From Peptoniphilus faecalis (GTDB lineage Bacteria > Bacillota > Clostridia > Tissierellales > Peptoniphilaceae), in the NCBI RefSeq assembly GCF_012976305.1, contig NZ_JABDSR010000007.1:89958-153957 (forward strand): a stretch of DNA of 64,000 nt, read 5' to 3'. Each line of letters begins with the position of its first letter. The first letter of the stretch is position 1. The notes beneath the pieces are model-generated. The model made no database searches, had not been told where the DNA came from, and saw only the letters and a program-made list of their open reading frames with translations. Of this stretch, positions 50,692-58,403 are shown piece after piece. A program made the translations under genes and the position numbers.

Positions 50692-51326
50692 ATGTTTTTT
50701 AATTCTATTAAATTTGTAATGGCGTATTTGTTTTCCTCTACTACTATTTCCCACTTATCCTTAGAATTTTCGTCATAGACTCCAACTGTTTCTAATCCTG
50801 CACTTCTTGCAGTTTTAAGAGCTAAATAGGAATCATCAACTAAATATACATCCTCTGGATTTTCACATAAAGAATCTGTTATTGATGTAAAAAATTTTTC
50901 TTCACTTTTGATGTATCCCACTGAATCTGCGGTATAAAGCCCATCGACTATTTTGTCAATGCCGTATTTTTTTATGACAATATCTGCGAAATGCTTTGCC
51001 GTAGATGTTCCTATTACAACTTTTATGCCTTTATTTTTAAAATATCTTAAAATTTCTATGGCATTATCCTTTAATTGAACTTTATTGTAATAAAAATCTA
51101 TAACCCTTTCACTAAATCCATGATATAACTCTTCAAAGCTTTCATTTAAATTGTAATAATCCTTTAAATATTTAAGAGAAGTTTTAAGGCTCATTGTAGT
51201 CATTTTATGTTGTAAATCATCTTCTATGTCTATTCCCTTTGTCTTCATAAAGTCTTTTGATACACTTCGCCAATATCCCATAGAGTCCACTAATGTTCCA
51301 TCTAAATCAAATATAATAGCTTTCAT
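50688..51326 (-). CDS. HAD-superfamily phosphatase (beta-phosphoglucomutase-like)
   Basis: 212 residues. HAD motifs I (IFDLDGTLVDSMGYW), II (VVIGTSTAKHF), III (KSEEK) and IV (DVYLVDDSYLALKTARSAG) are present, with a helical cap at about 15-85. Typical substrates are sugar phosphates. It is divergent from the tRNA gene and co-transcribed with the VanZ-like gene. Confidence 0.93.
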   Translation of the reverse strand: MKAIIFDLDGTLVDSMGYWRSVSKDFMKTKGIDIEDDLQHKMTTMSLKTSLKYLKDYYNLNESFEELYHGFSERVIDFYYNKVQLKDNAIEILRYFKNKGIKVVIGTSTAKHFADIVIKKYGIDKIVDGLYTADSVGYIKSEEKFFTSITDSLCENPEDVYLVDDSYLALKTARSAGLETVGVYDENSKDKWEIVVEENKYAITNLIELKNI

Positions 51327-51428
51327 GTTACCTCCTCGTATAGTAATTATATTTTAGTTGTAATTTTTTTATAAATCAACTATAATGATTTTCTATAAAG
51401 TCTCTATGAAAATTTTTTAAAAAAAGCT

Positions 51429-51456
51429 TTGACAAAACTTTTTTTCATGTTATAAT
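51429..51456 (+). promoter_or_regulatory. Promoter of tRNA-Pro
   Basis: TTGACA (51429-51434), 16-bp spacer, TATAAT (51451-51456). The start would lie about 38 bases before the tRNA. Confidence 0.8.
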
Positions 51457-51501
51457 AATATCTGTTCAAATTATGTATAAAAAAATTAAATTTTTTATCG
51501 T

Positions 51502-51578
51502 CGGGGTGTAGCGCAGTTTGGTAGCGCACGTGGTTTGGGACCATGGGGCCGGGGGTTCGAATCCTCTCACCCCGACCA
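51502..51578 (+). tRNA. tRNA-Pro, anticodon UGG
   Basis: A 77-base gene with CCA encoded. Acceptor stem CGGGGTG/CACCCCG, anticodon loop TTTGGGA giving TGG, T-arm with GGTTCGAATCC, and discriminator A before CCA. It stands alone with its own promoter and terminator. Confidence 0.97.
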
Positions 51579-51630
51579 TTTTCTATTTATTTTTACATTT
51601 CTTTACAAATGGCTAAAAATACAAAGTTTA

Positions 51631-51664
51631 AGCATGTACTCACTTATTAAAGTACATGCTTTTT
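51631..51664 (+). terminator. Terminator of tRNA-Pro transcript
   Basis: AGCATGTACT pairs with AGTACATGCT, followed by TTTTT. It begins about 50 bases after the tRNA. The remaining DNA up to 51,950 is AT-rich and shows no gene. Confidence 0.85.
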
Positions 51665-51951
51665 ACATGTTTTTACACCTTTTTACTCTTGCGTTACCAA
51701 CTCGTTGTCAACTTTTATAATCCTTATATTTATCTAAATACCTTTATTGGTTAGTATTTTAAAATTTTTTATATTTCTTCAGCTCTTTTTATAAATGCTT
51801 TATCAGCTTTTACATTATATAAATTTTTATATATTTTATCCTGAATATAGTGTTTTTTTGAAATATGTTTTATAAAAACTTTTGGGAAAATCGCTATATT
51901 TAGAAAATACGCAAACGATTTATACAGGTTGAAATTCTTAATCGTTATATA

Positions 51952-51980
51952 TTGTATTTATAAAGTATTTGTTCTATAAT
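51952..51980 (+). promoter_or_regulatory. Promoter of the CstA-like gene
   Basis: TTGTAT (51952-51957) and TATAAT (51975-51980) are separated by 17 bp; the gene starts 35 bp downstream after AAAGGAGG. Confidence 0.75.
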
Positions 51981-52014
51981 TTATATATAAGCAATATATG
52001 TAAAGGAGGATATT

Positions 52015-53469
52015 ATGTTATTATTTATTATTGGGCTTATAATTTTAATTGGCGGCGGATTTTTCTACTCTAAATATGTAGAAAGTCAATTGGCGCCAGA
52101 TGACAGAGAAACTCCTGCTGTCAAAAAGGCAGATGGAGTTGACTATGTAGTAATGAGCGAAAAGAAAAACTGGCTCATCAATCTACTTAATATTGCAGGC
52201 ACTGGACCAATACTTGGACCTATTCAAGGAATTCTTTTTGGACCTATTGCTTTTCTAGCAATTCCTATTGGTTGTGTTTTCGCAGGTGCAGTTCACGATT
52301 ACATGACTGGATTTATTTCAATGAGAAACGGCGGATCTCAAGTACCAAAACTAGTTGGTAAATACATTGGCGATGGAGTTCGTAAATTCTACAATATTGT
52401 TATTGCAATCTTACTTCTTCTAACTGGTGTAGTTTTTGTCTACACTCCTGGGGACTTAATCGCAAATGATGTTCTTAAAATTGGCGTTGATTCAAAGGCT
52501 ATTTGGATCATTTATGCAGTAATTTTTATTTACTACATTCTTTCAACTGTACTTCCTATTGATAAGTTAATAGGTAGAATTTATCCAATTTTTGGTGCTT
52601 TTCTAATTATCTCTGCTATTGGAGTATTTATTGGAATCTTTGTCAAGGGATCTGGAGACTTATCTTTCGCTAATGCTGGACTTCTTGCAGAACACCCTCT
52701 TGGACAAAAATTTATTCCATCATTCTTTATCACTGTTGCCTGTGGTATTCTATCTGGATTCCACGGTTCTCAAGTAACACTTATTTCTAGAACTATTAAA
52801 GCTGAATCTGAAGCTAAAGTAACTTTCTACTCAACTATGATCGCTGAAGGCTTCATCGCAATGGTTTGGGCAGCTGGTGCAATGGTTATCTTCTCTTCTG
52901 GACAAGCTCCACTTGATACAGCTGGAACTCTTATGGTTGGTAAAATTTCTAAATACTTCATGGGAAATGTTGGTGGACTTCTTGCAGTTCTTGGTGTTAT
53001 TGCACTTCCTATCACTTCTGGTGATACTGCCTTTAGATCTCTTAGACTTATCATCTCTGAAGAATTGAATATTGATCAAAAATCTCCATCAAAGAGAGCT
53101 GGCCTTTCTGCCGCTCTATTTATTCCAGCAATTGCAATTTTATTCTTTGCAAAATCAAATCCTAATGGATTTAACATGCTTTGGAGATACTTTGGTTTTA
53201 CAAACCAATTTGTAGCAACCTTCGCACTTGCAGTAGCTACTATTTATTTAATTAACAATAACAAAAACTATATTATTACTTTAATTCCAGGTGTTTTCTA
53301 TGTATTTGTAGTATTCTCATTTATTATAAACATAAAAGGCCTTGGACTTGGAATGCCATTCTCAATTGCATACCCTGCAGCTGCTGTTATTGCAGTACTA
53401 TATGCATTCTTTATAGTAAAAATTGGCAAGAAAAATAAAACTAGAATCGAATCTATAATTTTAGATTAA
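52015..53469 (+). CDS. cstA: CstA-family carbon-starvation carrier (short form)
   Basis: 484 residues with about 14 membrane helices. CstA landmarks are LLNIAGTGPILGPIQGILFGP, GAVHDYMTGFISMRNGG and FHGSQVTLISRTIKAESE. Members take up peptides or pyruvate. It is shorter than the E. coli protein (about 700), lacking the C-terminal extension, as in many Firmicutes. It is monocistronic, ended by a hairpin at 53481-53507. Confidence 0.93.
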   Translation: MLLFIIGLIILIGGGFFYSKYVESQLAPDDRETPAVKKADGVDYVVMSEKKNWLINLLNIAGTGPILGPIQGILFGPIAFLAIPIGCVFAGAVHDYMTGFISMRNGGSQVPKLVGKYIGDGVRKFYNIVIAILLLLTGVVFVYTPGDLIANDVLKIGVDSKAIWIIYAVIFIYYILSTVLPIDKLIGRIYPIFGAFLIISAIGVFIGIFVKGSGDLSFANAGLLAEHPLGQKFIPSFFITVACGILSGFHGSQVTLISRTIKAESEAKVTFYSTMIAEGFIAMVWAAGAMVIFSSGQAPLDTAGTLMVGKISKYFMGNVGGLLAVLGVIALPITSGDTAFRSLRLIISEELNIDQKSPSKRAGLSAALFIPAIAILFFAKSNPNGFNMLWRYFGFTNQFVATFALAVATIYLINNNKNYIITLIPGVFYVFVVFSFIINIKGLGLGMPFSIAYPAAAVIAVLYAFFIVKIGKKNKTRIESIILD

Positions 53470-53480
53470 TTGCTTATTAA

Positions 53481-53507
53481 AAGGGTGGTTAGATGCCACC
53501 TTTTTTT
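53481..53507 (+). terminator. Terminator of the CstA-like gene
   Basis: AAGGGTGG pairs with CCACC-TTTT across TTAGATG, followed by TTTTTTT. Confidence 0.85.
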
Positions 53508-53522
53508 ATTTAGGAGGTTTTT

Positions 53523-53840
53523 ATGAATTTTATATTAAAGGATAAGGCTTTAGCATATCTTAAAAAGAAAAATATCAATAAAATTTTTATAAATCCAGAT
53601 ATTGATGTAAAGGCATCTTGTTGCTCTGTGGCTACTTATGATTTTAATATAAGTACAAAGGATGATGATACAAGTAGATATAAAAAAACAGAAGTGTCTA
53701 ATATATCTATTTATTATAATCCAACTATTGAGCTTTATTTTGAAGAAAAAGAAGACCAAGAGATAATTATATCTGCAATAGGGCTAGGAAACTTTAAAAA
53801 GCTATATGTTGCAAATGAAATAAATTCCATAGAGCAGTGA
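53523..53840 (+). CDS. Small CC-motif protein (HesB/IscA-like)
   Basis: 105 residues, soluble, with the double cysteine VKASCCSVATYDF near residues 29-41. This spacing recalls the small CC/Se motif (seleno)protein group, some members of which have selenocysteine in one of the two positions, and resembles an IscA/HesB-like core. It starts 5 bp before the MoxR gene and is likely co-transcribed. AGGAGG precedes ATG 53523. Function is uncertain; metal or redox chemistry is a reasonable guess. Confidence 0.7.
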   Translation: MNFILKDKALAYLKKKNINKIFINPDIDVKASCCSVATYDFNISTKDDDTSRYKKTEVSNISIYYNPTIELYFEEKEDQEIIISAIGLGNFKKLYVANEINSIEQ

Positions 53841-53844
53841 TAAA

Positions 53845-54720
53845 ATGAAAAATAAAATTGAAGATTTTATAAAAAATTATGAATTAGATGAAAAATATAC
53901 AAATAGAATACCCAAGCCTCACTTCTTTTATTCTGGAGATGAAATTTTAAAGGAAGCAATCTCTGCAATTTTAGCCGGCAAAAACATTTTATTAGTTGGC
54001 GACAAATCAACTGGCAAAAATGTTTTGGCAGAAAATCTCGCTTACATCTTCAAAAGACCTCTTTGGAACTTGTCCTTTCACATAAATATTGATAGCTCTG
54101 TCTTAATTGGCGACGACACATTGAAAAATGGCAATGTTCTCTTTCGCAAAGGACCAATTACTAAGGCAGCAAATTGTGGCGGTTTTGTAGTTTTAGATGA
54201 AATTAATATGGCAAAAAATGAGGCTATGGCTGTACTACACTCTATCTTAGATTACAGAAGAATAATTGACATACCTGGTTACGACTTGATTAAGCTTCAT
54301 CCTGCCACTAGATTTATTGCAACTATGAACTATGGCTACGAAGGAACAAGAGAATTAAACGAGGCACTTCTCTCTCGTTTTGTAATCATAAAAATGCCAC
54401 TGATCTCTCGTGAAAGACTTGTAGATCTTATAAAAAAGGAATATCCAAATATGAAGAATGAACACGTGGGTAACATTGCCTTTTTCTTTTACGATTTGAA
54501 ATTAAAAGCAGAAGCAGGAGAAATTTCCAGAAACGCACCAGACCTTAGGGGGATCTTTGATGCAATTGACCTTGTAAAAGAAGACCTTAGCTTAAATTCA
54601 GCATTAGAGCTAACTATTGCAAATAAGCTTTTCGATACTTATGAAGAAGAAATTTTAAAGGACTTGATAAAGACTAGGTTTGATGAAAACTTGTTTTTTA
54701 AAGATATTTTTGTAGAATAA
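53845..54720 (+). CDS. MoxR-family AAA+ ATPase
   Basis: 291 residues. Walker A LLVGDKSTGKNVLAENLAY, Walker B FVVLDEINMAKNEAM, sensor 1 ATMNYGYEGTRELN and arginine-finger region LSRFVIIKMPL. MoxR ATPases act as chaperones with VWA-domain partners to insert metals or activate large enzyme complexes. The VWA gene follows 2 bp later. It is between the CC-motif gene and the VWA gene. Confidence 0.95.
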   Translation: MKNKIEDFIKNYELDEKYTNRIPKPHFFYSGDEILKEAISAILAGKNILLVGDKSTGKNVLAENLAYIFKRPLWNLSFHINIDSSVLIGDDTLKNGNVLFRKGPITKAANCGGFVVLDEINMAKNEAMAVLHSILDYRRIIDIPGYDLIKLHPATRFIATMNYGYEGTRELNEALLSRFVIIKMPLISRERLVDLIKKEYPNMKNEHVGNIAFFFYDLKLKAEAGEISRNAPDLRGIFDAIDLVKEDLSLNSALELTIANKLFDTYEEEILKDLIKTRFDENLFFKDIFVE

Positions 54721-54722
54721 TT

Positions 54723-56414
54723 ATGTTAAAGAAAAATTCAAGACTTCAAGAAAATAAAATAAAAAATATCATTTGGAATGGATCCATGGACTATGCAAGT
54801 GAGCCCTTTATAACAGGCGAAGACCTCTCTGGCAATCCAGATTTTTATATAAATTTAATTATTGGCCTCGCTTCAAAATATTTTGGCAGCCATAATCTCG
54901 AAAGATTGTTTTCAAATTGGGAGTACAATCTCTACCGAAATAAATTTGATATGTTCGCAATTTTTCTATTAGAAGATTTTGTCTACAAAAAAGAAGTCAA
55001 TTCTCGAAAAGTTTTGAAAACTCTACGCAAAAATTACGCAAAAAAATTTTTAGAAGACAAATACGACTTGCAAAGGAAAAATTTAGCACTTAAAGAAAAC
55101 TTATTTTTTGATATGCAGCTTAAAAAGACACATTCTATATTGGGGAGAAAGTATGAATTAAGCTACAAAAGAGAAAAAATTTTTGAAAATTTAAAATTAG
55201 ATAGCGACACAGATAAAAATAATTTCGAAGAAAGAATCTTAAACATCTTTATCGAAAATCTAAATTACAAAAAAAATGAAATTTTAAAATTTTCTCCACT
55301 AAAAAATATTAAACTTTTTGATAATATCGGCTTTGTAAACCTCGAAAGATCTAACAAGCCCACAATATTTGGTGATTTCAAAAATAAAAAAACCAAAAAT
55401 ATAACAAGTTTTTTGTACTCCTTTGCCGCAAAACGCAGAAGGGAAAAATATAAATACATCGAGGATACTTTTGGAAAATCAATCTATTCCGAAGATGAAA
55501 TGAAAATAATTGAAGAAAAATATTTATATGGTGCACATAAAAAATCAAAACTTCACTATACAAGAGGTCTAAATCACAAAAATATTGGCGAAGAAAATTT
55601 TAATGACGATGCAATAAATAGACACCTATTAAAGTTTAGAGAAAATAAAAATTTTTATAACACACAAATAAAAAGTCTTTCCAAAAAAATTAGAATGGCA
55701 CTTTCAAATCATCTCAGTACAGAAGAAGTAGTAACAAATAGTGGTAAATTAATTTCAAAGCTCGCTTACAAGTCAATGATATCTGACAATGTAAATATCT
55801 TTTCAAAAAAATTTTTAAATCTACATTCTAACCTCAAGGTGGACTTAGTCCTCGATGCCTCTGCATCTTTAATGGACATAGAAAGCGACATTGCCATAGA
55901 AGCATACATTGTATCTAAGTCCCTTGAAAATAACAAAATACTTAACCGTGTGATTTCCTACGAAACTGTTGGCGACTACACCATTATCACAATCTTAAAA
56001 AACTATGAAGAAAAGTCTGACTTTGAAAAAATTTTTAAATACAGAACACAGGGCTGGAATCGTGACGGACTTTTTTATCGTGGATACCTTAAATTAGTAG
56101 ATGAAGAAAATAAAAATCACATGATGATCGTCCTCACAGATGCCTTCCCACGAGACATAAAGCCTATGATTAGTAAAAACTTTTTTGGTTCAAAAAAATA
56201 TTCTGATAAAGCATCTCTCGATGATGCAAAAAAAGGATTAGAAAAACTTAGAAAAATAGGCATCCACACCTCAGCAATATTAAATAGCGACAAAATAGAC
56301 AATGCAAAATATTTATTTGATAGAAATTTTATAAAAATAAAAAGTGTAAAAGAAATCGCAAATGTTGCCGGTCGTTTTATCCAAAGAGAAATCGCAAATA
56401 TAGAAAGAATGTAA
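54723..56414 (+). CDS. VWA-domain partner of MoxR (NorD/CobT-like)
   Basis: 563 residues. The long helical, charged N-terminal half (1-350) has no recognised fold. The C-terminal VWA domain (about 365-555) has MIDAS DxSxS in LVLDASASLMDIES and a late Asp in IVLTDAFPRD. NorD/CobT-like pairs with MoxR remodel target complexes. The target is unknown; the preceding CC-motif protein is a candidate cofactor or substrate. Terminator at 56414-56447. Confidence 0.9.
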   Translation: MLKKNSRLQENKIKNIIWNGSMDYASEPFITGEDLSGNPDFYINLIIGLASKYFGSHNLERLFSNWEYNLYRNKFDMFAIFLLEDFVYKKEVNSRKVLKTLRKNYAKKFLEDKYDLQRKNLALKENLFFDMQLKKTHSILGRKYELSYKREKIFENLKLDSDTDKNNFEERILNIFIENLNYKKNEILKFSPLKNIKLFDNIGFVNLERSNKPTIFGDFKNKKTKNITSFLYSFAAKRRREKYKYIEDTFGKSIYSEDEMKIIEEKYLYGAHKKSKLHYTRGLNHKNIGEENFNDDAINRHLLKFRENKNFYNTQIKSLSKKIRMALSNHLSTEEVVTNSGKLISKLAYKSMISDNVNIFSKKFLNLHSNLKVDLVLDASASLMDIESDIAIEAYIVSKSLENNKILNRVISYETVGDYTIITILKNYEEKSDFEKIFKYRTQGWNRDGLFYRGYLKLVDEENKNHMMIVLTDAFPRDIKPMISKNFFGSKKYSDKASLDDAKKGLEKLRKIGIHTSAILNSDKIDNAKYLFDRNFIKIKSVKEIANVAGRFIQREIANIERM

Positions 56415-56447
56415 AAACTGCAGCCATAAAATTAGCCGCAGTTTTTT
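56414..56447 (+). terminator. Terminator of the CC-MoxR-VWA operon
   Basis: AAAACTGC with GCAGTTTTTTTT, with a short inner GC match, just after the VWA stop; the T-run follows on the plus strand. Confidence 0.8.
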
Positions 56448-56518
56448 TGTAATTCGTAAATTTAATTATAGTTTTCAAATATTTGGATTTCATAAAATTT
56501 ATTTGTAGAAATTTTTTA

Positions 56519-58135
56519 TTATTTTACTAATTCAAAGGCTTTTTGTGGTACATATACTGATCTCGTACTGTAAATTGTAAGTCCTCCAAGGTCTACTTTT
56601 TCGCCATTTTTAATTGCATAATTTTTTGATACAGGGAAAATAATTTTGTCATTGTCCTTTGTTACAATTGCTTCATAATCATTTGCACCTTTTGCATTAA
56701 ATTCAACTTTTGCACCTTTATCTTCGAATCCCTTTCTAATTGGTTGGTAAAGTTCTTCTGTTAGTTTATCTAGGTCAATGTCAAGTAAATCTTCTATATA
56801 CCTTCCTATTTCATAATTGTGGACCGTTCCAATTAGTCTTTCTGCACCTTCTGCTGTTGAGTATGAATATAAACCCACATCTCCACCTACATGTCCACCA
56901 GTTGTCCATGCTATGTGACTTCTTGCTGAAATAATTCTTCCCATTGCTGATGCTGTGTCTTTTTCATTTTTTACTAGATTTAGTTCTTCTTCATTTAGAT
57001 CTTCAATCCCAAAATTCTTAGACATAACTTCTTTAATATTTGATTTGTCCTCTTTAACTTCTTCGGCTGCCTTTGTTACAGAAACTTTTGCAGATGAAAT
57101 TATGTTTGTAAATTCATTTAAAGGTGCTTTGTCGTATCCTTTAGTTATATTTCTATGTCCAAAAGTTATTCCGCCAGTTCCGTGGTCTGCTGCAATCACA
57201 ATTACTGTGTCCTTATGTTTGTCTGCAAAGTCCTTTGCAACTTTTACTGCATCATCAAAGGCTTTTATCTCGTGAACAAGTGCAACGGGATCATTTGAGT
57301 GAGCTGCCCAGTCGATTTCTGAACCTTCTACCATCAAGAAAAATCCCTTGTCATTTTTTGAAAGAACTTCTAAAGCCTTGTCTGTCATTTCTGCAAGTGA
57401 TGGTTTATTAGCCTTATCTCTTTCTATTTCATAGGTAAAGGATTTATCTTCGAATAGTCCCCAAATTTTGTCGCCCTTTGAAGCTTTCATTCCTTCTAGT
57501 GTATCAAAATAATCATAGCCTTTATTTTTGATTTCAGAAATAAGGTCTTCTTTGTCTTTTCTACTTTCTTTAGATAAATACATACTGCCTGCACCTAGAA
57601 CAACTTCCATTCCTTGATATACTTGTTGTTCGCCAAGGTCTTCGTAATTGTTTCTATCAGGATTGTGTGCAGAAAAATCAGCTGGTGTTGCGTGTTGAAT
57701 ATTTGAAGTTGAAACAATCCCAGTAGATCTTCCACTTCTTTCAGCACCTTCAAGTACATTTGCTATTGGTTGTTTTTCTCTATCTTTTTCGATTTCAATA
57801 GCCCCTGGCATTCCTCCCTTAGTTGGGTAACATCCCACGAAAGGTGATTCCGTCTTTATACCAGTTGCCATCGCTGTACCTGCCGGTGCAGAGTCGGCAA
57901 TTGGAGTGTTTGAGTTATTAGTTCTTACAAGACCAGTTGCCAAATCATCCATTACAAATTTTTTGTCCTCAGTCATCCATCTTGCAGTGGTAAGTGCTTC
58001 AACACTCATTCCATCTGGTATCATCATGATTACATTTTTTGCACTCCCATAGTCTTTCTTATCAGCAAAGACAAAACTTGGTACAAGAGTTGCTACTACA
58101 AGTGTCGCCGCTAAAATCTTCTTTAACCTTTTCAT
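56519..58135 (-). CDS. phoA: Alkaline phosphatase, secreted
   Basis: 538 residues. A Sec signal peptide (about 1-24: KRLKKILAATLVVATLVPSF then VFA cleavage) precedes the mature enzyme. Catalytic Ser and metal-site motifs are present: VIMMIPDGMSVEALT, DSAPAGTAMATGIKT, MVEGSEIDWAAHSNDP and IVIAADHGTGGITFG. It releases phosphate from monoesters outside the cell. Length is typical for the Firmicute type. GGAGG precedes the ATG at 58135. A palindrome lies upstream and may take part in regulation. Confidence 0.96.
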   Translation of the reverse strand: MKRLKKILAATLVVATLVPSFVFADKKDYGSAKNVIMMIPDGMSVEALTTARWMTEDKKFVMDDLATGLVRTNNSNTPIADSAPAGTAMATGIKTESPFVGCYPTKGGMPGAIEIEKDREKQPIANVLEGAERSGRSTGIVSTSNIQHATPADFSAHNPDRNNYEDLGEQQVYQGMEVVLGAGSMYLSKESRKDKEDLISEIKNKGYDYFDTLEGMKASKGDKIWGLFEDKSFTYEIERDKANKPSLAEMTDKALEVLSKNDKGFFLMVEGSEIDWAAHSNDPVALVHEIKAFDDAVKVAKDFADKHKDTVIVIAADHGTGGITFGHRNITKGYDKAPLNEFTNIISSAKVSVTKAAEEVKEDKSNIKEVMSKNFGIEDLNEEELNLVKNEKDTASAMGRIISARSHIAWTTGGHVGGDVGLYSYSTAEGAERLIGTVHNYEIGRYIEDLLDIDLDKLTEELYQPIRKGFEDKGAKVEFNAKGANDYEAIVTKDNDKIIFPVSKNYAIKNGEKVDLGGLTIYSTRSVYVPQKAFELVK

Positions 58136-58191
58136 TTATTCCTCCTATAAGATTATTTAACTATAATTTAACAGAGGATTGTAAAATTATT

Positions 58192-58208
58192 ATTTACATA
58201 ATGTAAAT
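58192..58208. promoter_or_regulatory. Palindrome upstream of alkaline phosphatase
   Basis: ATTTACATAATGTAAAT is an 8-bp perfect inverted repeat around one base, 57-73 bp before the alkaline phosphatase start. It may be an operator; it does not look like the usual PhoP tandem repeat. Confidence 0.35.
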
Positions 58209-58365
58209 TATATAATTATTTTTTACTATAGCTTTGTTGTTTACGAAATATTTTATTATTAAATCTTTAATTCCAAAGGTTACTCCATAAAAGTCCTGTT
58301 AAAGAACACTAAAACCTAATTGAATTAGGATTTGAGAAAACTAATTTGATGGATCCTTAGTGGCA

Positions 58366-58399
58366 AAAGGCTATGAGCATTCAAACTCACAGCCTTTAT
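58366..58399 (-). terminator. Terminator of the type III restriction operon
   Basis: AAAGGCT-TGAG and its partner CTCA-AGCCTTT form a stem with small mismatches; TTTTGCC follows on the minus strand. Confidence 0.75.
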
Positions 58400-58403
58400 A
58401 ATA

